Made by a program: the position numbers and the translations under genes. The notes below the pieces were generated by a model. That model saw nothing but the letters and a program-made list of their open reading frames with translations, was not told the origin of the DNA and searched no databases. A DNA stretch of 64,000 nt, from positions 1 through 64,000 of the forward strand of contig PCBK01000194.1 in assembly GCA_002731275.1 (NCBI GenBank), read 5' to 3'. This document shows, piece by piece, positions 16,026 through 25,600 of the stretch; positions within the stretch are counted from its first letter, which is position 1; the number at the start of each line of letters is the position of its first letter. Origin of the DNA: Deltaproteobacteria bacterium. Lineage in GTDB: Bacteria > Myxococcota_C > UBA6777.

Positions 16026-17144
16026 ATGCTCGCACCTGACGCAGTGATGACAAAAGACATTCTCTCTTCCATTTGGAATCAAAAAACCATTTTAAACGGC
16101 TACTCAACAACGGTTCAAAATACAGTTGTTGGAAAAGTCCCAACAAACCCACAATGGTTAAACGGTGTACGCACAGAGTTGAAAGAACTTCGGGTCGCCG
16201 GAAACAGTTGGATGGATAAATCACCTGAGTTTATCGGCCTTATCCCAGCACAAATAGTTACGCTGAGTTCGACCTTTGAAGCGTTTGCGGACACCATCAC
16301 CAAGATGTTGAAGTCCAAAGAGACGAACACACCTGCTATTATCGAGCTATTGACGGGCCTAAAGAAGCAATACGACGCCGCCACAACACAAGCATCTGAT
16401 ATCACCAGAGAATGGATGCGTCATATTGGTCAATTTCGTGCAGTGATCCCTCAGATGGAAAAGAGCATCCAAGAAGGCTGGCAAGATCTGGCCGATGAAG
16501 AGGAAAAAATCACAGAAATTGCAGTAGCTCTTACACAGCTACAAGATGAAATTGCCACACTTAGTTCTCAGATCACATCGGGCGTGATTTCGAGCGGAAA
16601 GGGAGTCACTTCATCATCCGTCTCGATTCTCTACAAACTGGTGAGCACAAGTGGGGTCTCAGTTCCCTATCTCTCCGTTGTATCGTTAGCCTTCACCATC
16701 GGTAAATCGTTCTACGATTTAATCAGCAAGACCGACCAGATCGTCGATGATCTCAAAAAAATAACGGAGCTGCAAACAGAAGCGACACAAGTCGCACAAG
16801 CCGCAGCGGCGACCAAGATGGTATTACAACTCCTTTATCAACTCGATAAAAACTTCTCCTCAGTAGAAACAGATCTGCCGCGTCTTCAACAGATTTGGAC
16901 AGGGGAATCCGGGAAGGTTGATGAAATCATCCAGGGCCTTCACGCCGGCGCAGATCCCAAACTGTACTTTGACCTTCAAACGATGCAAACAGCATCAACC
17001 ATTTGGCAGGAGCTGAAAGACTTCTCCAATAAGATGTCGACCTTTCACACAACTCCAGGAAAACCTGTTGAGATCGATACTAGTACAGGTGAAATCCTAC
17101 CAGGCAATGATCAAGTGCAACAATTCCTCCTCAGTGCGACCTGA
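16026..17144 (+). CDS. HBL-type alpha-pore-forming toxin subunit 1
   Basis: 372 residues, mostly long amphipathic helices with a moderately hydrophobic tongue at about 185-232 (SVSILYKLVSTSGVSVPYLS and onward), flanked by coiled-coil-like helices. This layout (helical bundle, central hydrophobic hairpin, helical bundle) is that of the ClyA/HBL/Nhe/Mak superfamily of pore-forming toxins. No signal peptide is visible. Its weaker hydrophobicity than subunit 2 suggests a binding or lytic-assisting subunit. ATG 16026 is four bases after the previous stop; a second ATG at 16047 is possible. Confidence 0.72.
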   Translation: MLAPDAVMTKDILSSIWNQKTILNGYSTTVQNTVVGKVPTNPQWLNGVRTELKELRVAGNSWMDKSPEFIGLIPAQIVTLSSTFEAFADTITKMLKSKETNTPAIIELLTGLKKQYDAATTQASDITREWMRHIGQFRAVIPQMEKSIQEGWQDLADEEEKITEIAVALTQLQDEIATLSSQITSGVISSGKGVTSSSVSILYKLVSTSGVSVPYLSVVSLAFTIGKSFYDLISKTDQIVDDLKKITELQTEATQVAQAAAATKMVLQLLYQLDKNFSSVETDLPRLQQIWTGESGKVDEIIQGLHAGADPKLYFDLQTMQTASTIWQELKDFSNKMSTFHTTPGKPVEIDTSTGEILPGNDQVQQFLLSAT

Positions 17145-17165
17145 CTCTATACAAAAGGAAAAATC

Positions 17166-18284
17166 ATGGCAAACACTTCCACGAAAAAATTGCAACAAAA
17201 AACAAAGTCCACCTATCTCGTGCTGCGGATGATCGATCAATCCTGTCAGGGCGTACTCAATACACAATTCTCTAAAAAAGGCCTCGATCCAGTTCCGGAC
17301 TGGTTTGATGGTCTCGATCAAAAGCTCAAAGACAGTCAAGGCGTCGCAGGAGACTGGCTCAACAATCTCGGTCCCAGCATCGCTGGCGGTGTACCTGCAA
17401 AGGTTGTGAGTTACTCAACAACCTACCAAGCGCTCTCCGCATCCATCCAGAAAATCGCCGATGAACATCCAAATGCTCAAGGAGCCGACAACCAATACGT
17501 AAAAGAAGTCCATTCGCTTGTAGAGGGTCTCGAAGGCTCCGTCAGCGATATCCTGAAGCAGATCGATGAGACCGCCACTCAGATGACTGATTGGGGCAAG
17601 CGGCTTCAAAAGGCACACGACGCACTGTCCGACGGAGCGACGTCTATCCAAGCAGCCGAAACAGACTTACAAACAGATATCGACAAAATGAACAACGCGA
17701 TCTCGAACTTGCGCTCTGCGATCCACAAAGAGAATATTGCCATCGCGGCATCTGCAGGTGGCATAGGACTCGGTCTTTTGCTCACGGTCGTCGGGATCGC
17801 GTTGGCACCCGAGACAGGTGGGACCTCCTTGCTGGTGGCCGCAGGAGGTGGACTCCTCGTCGTCGGGGGCGCTGTGACATGGGGGGTGATGCAACACAAA
17901 ATCAATGAGCAATTCGATGAAATTGGAAAAGACCAAAAAGAACTTGAAGCCGACAAACGCCAATTGGTCGCACTTCAAGGACTCGCCACCGCCGCAAAAG
18001 GTGCGGTCGATTACATGGAACAGGCACAAACTTACCTCACCGAGTTCCGCACAGAGTGGTCCACATTCCAACAAGAAATCACAAGTGTAAAAGACAAACT
18101 CCAAAAAGCCGATGAGTCACTCCAGGTCATCGTCTCTGCGGCTTTCACACAAGCCGCCCTCAACGAATGGCTGGACGCCGAAAAATTTGCAAACCAAATT
18201 GCAACGGCTGGTGGAGACGCCAAAACAGAATCCGCGACGATGTCCATGTCTGGTGATATCATCAAACAAAGCAACGCCGCTTGA
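17166..18284 (+). CDS. HBL-type alpha-pore-forming toxin subunit 2
   Basis: 372 residues with AAAGGA before the ATG. It has the clearest toxin signature: helices to residue 190, a strongly hydrophobic Gly-rich tongue at about 191-243 (IAASAGGIGLGLLLTVVGIA, then a loop PETGG, then LLVAAGGGLLVVGGAVTWGV), then a second long coiled coil. Two hydrophobic arms with a short polar turn are what inserts into the membrane in HBL-B, NheC-like and MakA-like proteins, so this is the most likely membrane-inserting subunit. It is followed directly by a strong terminator hairpin. Confidence 0.8.
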   Translation: MANTSTKKLQQKTKSTYLVLRMIDQSCQGVLNTQFSKKGLDPVPDWFDGLDQKLKDSQGVAGDWLNNLGPSIAGGVPAKVVSYSTTYQALSASIQKIADEHPNAQGADNQYVKEVHSLVEGLEGSVSDILKQIDETATQMTDWGKRLQKAHDALSDGATSIQAAETDLQTDIDKMNNAISNLRSAIHKENIAIAASAGGIGLGLLLTVVGIALAPETGGTSLLVAAGGGLLVVGGAVTWGVMQHKINEQFDEIGKDQKELEADKRQLVALQGLATAAKGAVDYMEQAQTYLTEFRTEWSTFQQEITSVKDKLQKADESLQVIVSAAFTQAALNEWLDAEKFANQIATAGGDAKTESATMSMSGDIIKQSNAA

Positions 18285-18295
18285 ACCTCATATCA

Positions 18296-18332
18296 CCTCT
18301 CACCCCACGTCAGCGTGGGGTGAGAGGCATTT
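18296..18332 (+). terminator. intrinsic terminator between toxin subunits 2 and 3
   Basis: A perfect 14-bp stem (18296-18309 with 18314-18327), loop TCAG, followed by CATTTTTG. It lies 12 bases after the stop of subunit 2 and before the ribosome binding site of subunit 3. It would lower transcription into subunit 3 or protect the upstream message, setting the subunit ratio. Confidence 0.8.
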
Positions 18333-18359
18333 TTGACCTGTTTCTCAGAGGAGAAGCTA

Positions 18360-19412
18360 TTGAACGCAGATACTGTAAACGGAGAGATCGTAAGCAGTAT
18401 GAACTCGATGCTGTTGCTGAGTTCATCTTGCCAAGCTGTGATCGAAGATGAGATCAAAGAAGTCTCGTCGGATTGGTACAAAAAACTGGATCAAGAACTA
18501 GGTGCGGCCGAAAATATAGTATTGGAATGGCGACAGTCAGGCTACCTCTACTTCCAAACAGACGTCCTAAAGAAAATCATCTCAGTAGGCCAAACGATCG
18601 GAGGACTCAACACCTCAATCACGCATCTCTTCGACGAGATCAATAAAAATGGCCTAACCCCCACGAACAAAGCGACGCTCATTGCTCAATTCAACCAAGC
18701 TAAAACCTCGATCAAAGGGCTGGATGGAACCATTGATGGCTACCTGGAAAGGCTCAGAGACTTCCAAAAGCAGATGGAGGGACCACACTCCCAAATGACC
18801 CAAACCATCGCAGATGTACAAGCAGAGGAGAGTAAGATAAAAAGCGAAATCAGTGCGATCAACACACATATCAAGGCTCTCCAACACCAGATCTCTGTCG
18901 ATCGCAAAGCCATCTCCAAAGCAAAGGCTGCTCGAAAGCGTGGGATCATTGAAACTATTTTTGGATGTGTGTTTGCCCCTCTCACAGGAGGTGCCTCCCT
19001 CATTCTCGCAGGGATTGGTGCTTCATCCATTTCCGATGCAGAACATGAGATCCAATCAATGGAGAGTTCTATCTCAAACTACCAGGGACAGATCGTCTCA
19101 GAACAACACTCACTGAACGAGGACGAAAAAATCGTCGCAACGCTTAACGCGCTCAATATGAGCACCAAGATCGTGTTGGATGACATTGATAGCCTCGATC
19201 TCGCGATGACATCTCTCCGTACAACGTGGCAGACGTTTGTACAGGAACTTGATGACGTCATCTCAAAGATCCAGACAGCCAGCTCAGCCCAGGAGGTTGT
19301 GCTCCAGCAGGCTTGGTGGAATGCAGCCGTCCTCGCTTGGCAAAACATTGAAACATCAACAAAAACCCTTCTCGACCGACAGACAGACACCAATCATGTC
19401 AGGATTGGATAG
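18360..19412 (+). CDS. HBL-type alpha-pore-forming toxin subunit 3
   Basis: 350 residues from TTG 18360, chosen because AGAGGAG sits at 18347-18353; the frame is open to a TTG at 18333 inside the terminator tail. Long helices with strong coiled-coil pattern surround a short hydrophobic tongue at about 196-225 (IETIFGCVFAPLTGGASLIL). The fold pattern matches the other two subunits although sequence identity by eye is low. No signal peptide. A tripartite set of this kind is known from HBL, Nhe, Ahl, Smh and Mak toxins. Confidence 0.72.
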   Translation: MNADTVNGEIVSSMNSMLLLSSSCQAVIEDEIKEVSSDWYKKLDQELGAAENIVLEWRQSGYLYFQTDVLKKIISVGQTIGGLNTSITHLFDEINKNGLTPTNKATLIAQFNQAKTSIKGLDGTIDGYLERLRDFQKQMEGPHSQMTQTIADVQAEESKIKSEISAINTHIKALQHQISVDRKAISKAKAARKRGIIETIFGCVFAPLTGGASLILAGIGASSISDAEHEIQSMESSISNYQGQIVSEQHSLNEDEKIVATLNALNMSTKIVLDDIDSLDLAMTSLRTTWQTFVQELDDVISKIQTASSAQEVVLQQAWWNAAVLAWQNIETSTKTLLDRQTDTNHVRIG

Positions 19413-19489
19413 CATCATAAGAAAGAAAAACAACCTGAAGTCCGAGAAATGGAAGACTCTCCGTCCTACTGTTTGAACTCTTGACACAT

Positions 19490-19586
19490 CATCCAAAACA
19501 ATGTTGTCAGATTTCGCGAATCCAAAGCGCTCTTTGTGTGTGGAATAAAAAGATGGTGTCTGTCGTATAGACACACGAACGATACA
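19490..19586 (+). repeat. right direct repeat of the toxin island
   Basis: Identical to the left copy for 81 bases (19490-19570), then three substitutions. It begins 77 bases after the third toxin gene and ends 16 bases before the ATG at 19603, so it also forms the leader of the next gene. Confidence 0.95.
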
Positions 19587-19602
19587 CAGAACAGGAGAAC
19601 AC

Positions 19603-21606
19603 ATGCTTTGCCTTTGGTTTGCGCTCAAATCCGCTTTCATCCAGACATGTATTTGGATCGCACTCGTCTTCTCAGTCATCTTGGAGCTGCTCTCTCCATC
19701 CATCGCTTGCGCCCAAAACCCACCGGCCAAGCGCGTCGAAAAGACAACGCTCCCCACGACCAAACGCGCCCCTTCCACCCCCACAAAGAGCCAACCCACC
19801 TCACAGAAAACCTTTGACCTGAAGGGCCTCAAAAAACAACTCAGCAAACTCGTCAAAAAACACAAACTTCAAGGTGTTGGACTCGCAATCGTCGACAAAG
19901 ACAACGTCATTTGGCAGGGAGGGTTGGGGTTCGCGGACGTCAAAAAGAAGAAGAAAGTCACGGCAGACACAGTCTTTCGCGTCGGCTCCATCTCCAAGAG
20001 TTTCCTCGCCCTCACCTTCCTCAAATGGGCCGAAGAAGGCAAGCTGACACTCAACGACAACATCAAAGGTCTCGTCGGTGATGTCGTCTTCAAAAACCCC
20101 TGGTCCAAAGAAGCCCCGATCAAAATCGTCCACCTGCTCGAACACACGTCAGGCTTCGATGATATGCACTTCAACGAGTTGTACAACATCCACCACAAGC
20201 CGGACATCTCGATGAAGGACGCGCTGGCGATCGATCCACGCGCGCGCACAGCACGCTGGAAACCTGGAACGTGGATCTCCTACTCCAACCCAGCATATGG
20301 ACTCGCAGGCTATATCCTCGAAAAGAAGGCCAAGCGCCCCTTTGAGGACGTCATCCGCGACGTCATCCTCCGACCACTCGGCATGAAGACCGCCTCCTTC
20401 CGTCTGACAAAGGCGCTCAAACAACGACTCGCCCAAGGATATGAACCTGGCCCACAGAACAAAAAGGTCCCCTACTACCATATCTACCACCGCCCCGCCG
20501 GGAGCCTTCATGCATCGCCCAAAGAGATGGCAAAGTTCGTTCAATTCCTACTCCGTCGGGGTAAGCTAGCTTCGGGCAAGCAACTGCTCAAGCCGACCTC
20601 GATCATACGTATGGAGACCCCAATGACCGCGCTCTCTGCGAAAAAAGGGTTCAAGAACACATACGGTCTCGGAAATTACGTAGGCTTTATTGGTGGACTC
20701 AAAACACACGGCCATAACGGTGGGATCGATGGATTTATCTCGACGGCCCGCTACAGCCTCGACGCCGGAATGGGTTATGTCATCTTGCTCAACTCCGTGA
20801 ACGGTGCTGGGCTCAAAGAGATCCAGAAGGCGATCGCGGAGAGCATCGCAGCCTTCAAAAAGCCGAGACTCGCGACGATCAAAAAACAAAAGCCTGCATC
20901 CTTAAAGAAGTACGTAGGGACATATCAACAGATCCACTCTCGCAACCAACTCTTCGACTTTGCGAGAACATTTGGTTGGTTACGTGTACGGTTAGAGAAG
21001 GGGAAGCTGTACAGGGAGCAATTCACGATCCTGAATTGGAGCGGCAAGAAAGAACTATTGCCCCTCGGCGATGGGAGATTCAGGACAAAGACAGAAGCTG
21101 ACGCTAGCCACGCCTTCGTGAAAGATGACAAAGGTAAGACGTTGATGTTTATCGGCTTTGGCGCGTTCCGAAAGCAGGCTGCTGTGTGGCCTCCTCTGAT
21201 CGGGATCTGGATCGTGTGCACCATCCTGTTGATGGCCAGCTCGATCTTGTTCATGTTTGTGTGGATACCCAGACGACTCTTTACCAAGGCCAGCTTCCCA
21301 TTTTTGTGGGCGAGGAGTGTCCCCTTGTTTGCCGTGTTGAGTTTGTTTGGTGCGGTCGCGTCGATGAGCTTCGCGAGTCTCCCAATGTTGACGCGCTTTA
21401 GCCTATACTCAGGGCTGTTCACATTGTGTACGTCGCTCTTTGCGCTCTTCTCTGTCGCGGGATTGTACACAGCGTACCGCAGCGTCTATGTAACAGAGAT
21501 GAACACAATTGCGCGTGTGCATTCGATTATGCTATCACTTGCGAATGTAAGCTTCATGCTCTTGATCTGGCCGATGATCGGTTTGCGTTTTTGGGCCGGC
21601 TGGTAG
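19603..21606 (+). CDS. beta-lactamase-fold (class C/CubicO) protein with membrane tail
   Basis: 667 residues with GGAG before the ATG. A signal peptide (IALVFSVILELLSPSIACA) and a Pro/Thr linker precede the serine beta-lactamase/DD-peptidase domain: S-x-x-K at 129-132 (SISK), Y-x-N at 227-229 (YSN) and H-x-G-like HNGG near 370. The last ~170 residues hold about four membrane helices. The family includes esterases, D-aminopeptidases and penicillin-binding-like enzymes, so the substrate cannot be stated; the layout (periplasmic catalytic domain plus membrane tail) is like the FmtA/Pab87-type 'serine hydrolase' group. It probably does not belong to the toxin operon. Confidence 0.82.
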   Translation: MLCLWFALKSAFIQTCIWIALVFSVILELLSPSIACAQNPPAKRVEKTTLPTTKRAPSTPTKSQPTSQKTFDLKGLKKQLSKLVKKHKLQGVGLAIVDKDNVIWQGGLGFADVKKKKKVTADTVFRVGSISKSFLALTFLKWAEEGKLTLNDNIKGLVGDVVFKNPWSKEAPIKIVHLLEHTSGFDDMHFNELYNIHHKPDISMKDALAIDPRARTARWKPGTWISYSNPAYGLAGYILEKKAKRPFEDVIRDVILRPLGMKTASFRLTKALKQRLAQGYEPGPQNKKVPYYHIYHRPAGSLHASPKEMAKFVQFLLRRGKLASGKQLLKPTSIIRMETPMTALSAKKGFKNTYGLGNYVGFIGGLKTHGHNGGIDGFISTARYSLDAGMGYVILLNSVNGAGLKEIQKAIAESIAAFKKPRLATIKKQKPASLKKYVGTYQQIHSRNQLFDFARTFGWLRVRLEKGKLYREQFTILNWSGKKELLPLGDGRFRTKTEADASHAFVKDDKGKTLMFIGFGAFRKQAAVWPPLIGIWIVCTILLMASSILFMFVWIPRRLFTKASFPFLWARSVPLFAVLSLFGAVASMSFASLPMLTRFSLYSGLFTLCTSLFALFSVAGLYTAYRSVYVTEMNTIARVHSIMLSLANVSFMLLIWPMIGLRFWAGW

Positions 21607-21636
21607 CATTCTCATCCGCACAAAGAGGTCTTTTTG

Positions 21637-22590
21637 ATGAAACGAATCGTTGTTCTCGATGGATACGCGCTGAATCCAGGTGATCTGGACTGGTCCCCCT
21701 TGCAAACGCTCGGTATGTGCGAGCTCTATGAACGCACCACACCAGAAGAGTTGTTCACCCGTATAGATGGCGCGCAGATCATCCTCACCAACAAAACTCT
21801 CTTGCCAAACGAGGAGCTCTCCAGAGTAGACTCCATCGAGTATATTGGTGTGATGGCGACAGGGATCAACGTTGTGGACAAAACTTTCGTCAAAGAGCGC
21901 GGCATCACCCTGACCAACGTCCCGATGTATAGCACACCATCCGTTGTACAGACGGTCTTTGCGCACATACTCGCCTGGACACATCACGTCGCTGCTCACG
22001 CGAAGAGCGTTCAAGAAGGACAGTGGGCATCTTGTCAGGACTTCAGCTATTGGAATCACCCATTGATGGAGTTGTCAGGTAAGCGGCTTGGGATCATCGG
22101 GTTCGGCGCCATCGGACAGGCAGTCGCGAAGGCAGCGCAAGCATTTGGTATGGAGATCCTGGTCAACACACACATTCAAGATCAAGCCATGCCCGAAGGT
22201 ATCACGTGGAAGAGTCTCGATGATCTCCTCGCGGAGAGCGATGTATTGAGCCTTCACTGTCCTCTCCTGCCCTCAACCAAGCACATCATCAACGCCGAAC
22301 GTCTGGAAAAGATGAAGTCGACTGCGCTCTTGATCAACACGAGCCGTGGTGGATTGATCGACGAAGACGCCCTCGCACACGCCCTCCATGAAGGTCAGAT
22401 TGGTGGTGCCGGGCTGGATGTGTTGAGTGAAGAGCCACCTCCAGCCGAACACCCTCTTTACAATGCACCTCATTGCAACATCACCCCTCACATCGCATGG
22501 GCCACCAAAGAGTCACGGCAGCGTCTGCTCTCGACAGTCATCAAAAATGTCGAACAATACCTCCAGCAGACTCCCCAAAATGTCATCTGA
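21637..22590 (+). CDS. D-2-hydroxyacid dehydrogenase
   Basis: 317 residues, typical length. It carries the NAD-binding GFGAIGQ motif near 152, NTSRGG with the catalytic Arg, SEEPPP with the catalytic Glu region and ITPHIAWAT with the catalytic His. It reduces or oxidises a D-2-hydroxyacid such as glycerate/hydroxypyruvate; the overall pattern is nearest to glycerate dehydrogenase (HprA-like), but the substrate is inferred. AGAGG at 21624-21628 supports ATG 21637 over the TTG just before it. It follows the preceding gene after about 30 bases. Confidence 0.88.
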   Translation: MKRIVVLDGYALNPGDLDWSPLQTLGMCELYERTTPEELFTRIDGAQIILTNKTLLPNEELSRVDSIEYIGVMATGINVVDKTFVKERGITLTNVPMYSTPSVVQTVFAHILAWTHHVAAHAKSVQEGQWASCQDFSYWNHPLMELSGKRLGIIGFGAIGQAVAKAAQAFGMEILVNTHIQDQAMPEGITWKSLDDLLAESDVLSLHCPLLPSTKHIINAERLEKMKSTALLINTSRGGLIDEDALAHALHEGQIGGAGLDVLSEEPPPAEHPLYNAPHCNITPHIAWATKESRQRLLSTVIKNVEQYLQQTPQNVI

Positions 22591-22644
22591 ACACGTCTGA
22601 GAGTGTTGAATAGAAAAAAGACACGATCCCTTCTTTGTATGTTC

Positions 22645-25600
22645 CTACCATTTCCCTCCACCACTTCGATAGCCACTACGATAGCCACCACTTCGATAGC
22701 CACCGCGATAACCACCACTTCGATAGCCACCGCGATATGTTCCCCTGAACCCAGGCGATGAACGATACACCGAGCGACCACCGCTTTTGTAAGCCCGACG
22801 TCCAGCGCGTCTATAGACACGTCTTCCACCACTTGATTTCCTTTGGCGTTGTCTCTTCTTCAAATGGGAACATGCGCCCTTTCTTCCCAGTGAACATGCG
22901 CGTTGGTAGTATTGGTTGATACGTTCATACCCAACGCCTGCCATATCAGCTTCTTCGTCGAGGTTTGCGACCTGCTCACAACTCAACCCATCTTTGAGTT
23001 TACACCCCTTTTCATAGAGGACTCTCGCCATACTCGGCTCCGCAATGGTTCCCCATCCTTTCAACTTCGACCACGCAGCCTCACGACAACCCTTGGCGTA
23101 TCCCAGATCACAAGCGCGCTTGTAATGCACATAGGCCTTCTTGACGTTTTGCGTGACGCCTCGCTCGTAGTAGTAGGCATTCGCGACATTGTAACATCCG
23201 ACAGCCTCCTTCCCTTTGCATGCCTTCTCAAAAAATTTGAATGCCGCGGAGAAACGTTGCCATTCACTGAAATATATGATGTCCTTTGTGGCCCAGTCAC
23301 CTTCTGTCTTGATAGCACGCACAACACACCGACCGTAGTATGTGAAAGCATCATCCGCACATGGTTTTTTGGCATCCAATAAGTAGCCAGCCCTTTGGCA
23401 GTTCCAAATGTTACCAAACTCACACCCTCTCTTGCACGCCCGGAATCCAATCACGTTGGCGTAATCGGAACGCAGCTCACAAAGCCGTACACAACCATCC
23501 TTGTAGTTCAAACCACACGCTCGATCAAAATACCCATAGGAGCGCTTTTGGTTCTTTTGAACCCCCAACCCTTTAAGCAAGAGCCAGCCGGCGCTGTAGC
23601 AAGATGCAGCGTTGTACAGTTGACAACCTCTTTGGTAGGAGGTCATCGCGAATGTGTAGTCTTGTTTGGTACCGCGACCGTAGTAATACGCCTCTCCCAC
23701 CCGAAAACAAGCGTACCCGTCTCCATTGCCTTTGCAACCAAGACGCGCGACTTTTAGTGCCTGTACAGGATCTTTCTTCCCACCGATCCCACTTTGGAGA
23801 TAGCGGTTCCAGTTCCCACAACCTCGACCTGAGCCCAGTTCACAGGCTTTTTTGAAGTAGGCTCTCGCGAGCCGTTGTCGATTTGGCGCCTTCGCCAAAG
23901 TATGTTTGTGATCGAGTGCCCACCCCATATTGTTGCAAGAGTCGGCATGTTGGAATTCACAACCTCGCTTGTAAAAAGACACAGTTTGCTTGGTGAAGCG
24001 CTCCTTGGCATGACCAGTTGCGCGCTGAGCCTTCGTCCACAGACGCTCCCCAAGTTTATAACAGGAGGCCCCGTCTCCGTGGCGACAAGACTTCTTTTGG
24101 TAGGTGTTTTGTAATGTATAGATCCCTGAATGAAACGCTTCATCAGAAAGTCGAGGATAGAGTGTTTGATGGGAAGCGTGGCCATAAAAGTAGAGCTTTG
24201 ACAGGACCTTCTCTTTACCGGGTAGTTTAGTCCAAAAACGATTTTTGCCTAGCAAGAATTGCGTAAGCATCGACAGAATCGCATTGCAACCGTGCAGCTC
24301 ACCACGTGTACAAGCACGTCTCGCAAAATGAATGTCACGAACAAAATGCTTCCCCTTATCCTTCCAACGCAGGTGCTTTTTCAAGTACTTCCAGTCCGGG
24401 TACAAACGCGCCAGGATCTCTCGAAGATAGTAGCATCCGGGAGTATCGCCCAAACGACACGCGTGTTCGAACGCATCAAGTGCCAAAAAGGGAGCACGAC
24501 CCTGTCTTGATAATTCACCATACACGCCCACATGCATCCGACCGATCTCAGTGCATTGGAAAGGTGTTTTGGGCAGACATACCCGCTCTGCAAAGGGTTT
24601 GGAGAGAAAAAGACAATATTCGGCCTGATGACCACAAAAGGGTTTGAGCCAGTCTGCATCCACCTTCCGAAGGAGTGCGTCTCGTTGCTTGCAATGCTTC
24701 TTCGAGAATTGACACGCGAGAGAGTGATAACGGTAGGAGACGAGTTGTGCTCCAATACCATCTTGTCCCGCATAAATGGAGGCGAGCTTCTGACAAGACG
24801 GTGCATGACCGAGTTGACAACCAGATCGTAAGAAGACCATTCCCTGACGCGTTTCGAGTCCTTTCGTCTTCAAAAAGAGCATCCCTGCGCGGTAACAAAA
24901 AGCTTTCTCCAGATCTTGTTCACATTTCTTCCAGTAAAAAGAAATCAGCTCCGGAAAGAGCGCGTCGCTAGGTGGCAAGGCGTCAAACCGAAGGAGACCT
25001 TGACAGGCCTTCCAAGAACCACGCTCACAACCTCTTCTGTAGGCAAGCAACCACGCTCGTCTCTTTGCTTTGAGGAACCACGCCTTGGGATCTTCCCTCT
25101 GTGGGATATCACCTTCCAGCAGCTGACCGTACTGAAAACACATCTCCGCGCTGCCATAATCACAGGCTGTACCATAAAGCCACTGTAATTTCTTGAGGCT
25201 CCGTTTAAACTTTGAGGCAAGCCATAGACAAGAATCGACATCTCCGACCTTACAGGCAAAATGCGAGAGTGTGATACGTTCAGGTAGTGCGTTGTCTCCC
25301 ATCGTTTTCAATACGTGAAGAGCCTGAATACACGCCTTCTTCTTTCCTTCTGCACATTGAAGATAAGCCTGCGTCATCTGTGAGCGCGCTGCAGAGTGAA
25401 AGAAGAGATTGGTCTGTATATACGGGAACGCCCCATACAACGAGAACAACAAGACAGCGACAGTCATCCCCACCGCAGTGTGTTCGGTCTTGTATTCTTG
25501 CGCAATGACCCACAAAAAGAACGCAACCGTCCCCAAAATGACAAGCACGCCCCAGACAAACCAAAACCCCCACGTCGACGAAATCAGGAATGTATGTTTT

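Noticed and set aside
19356..19865. minus-strand frame through the right direct repeat, sharing a peptide with a frame in the left repeat
   Set aside because: The shared peptide merely mirrors the repeated DNA; the frames differ outside it and neither has a ribosome binding site.
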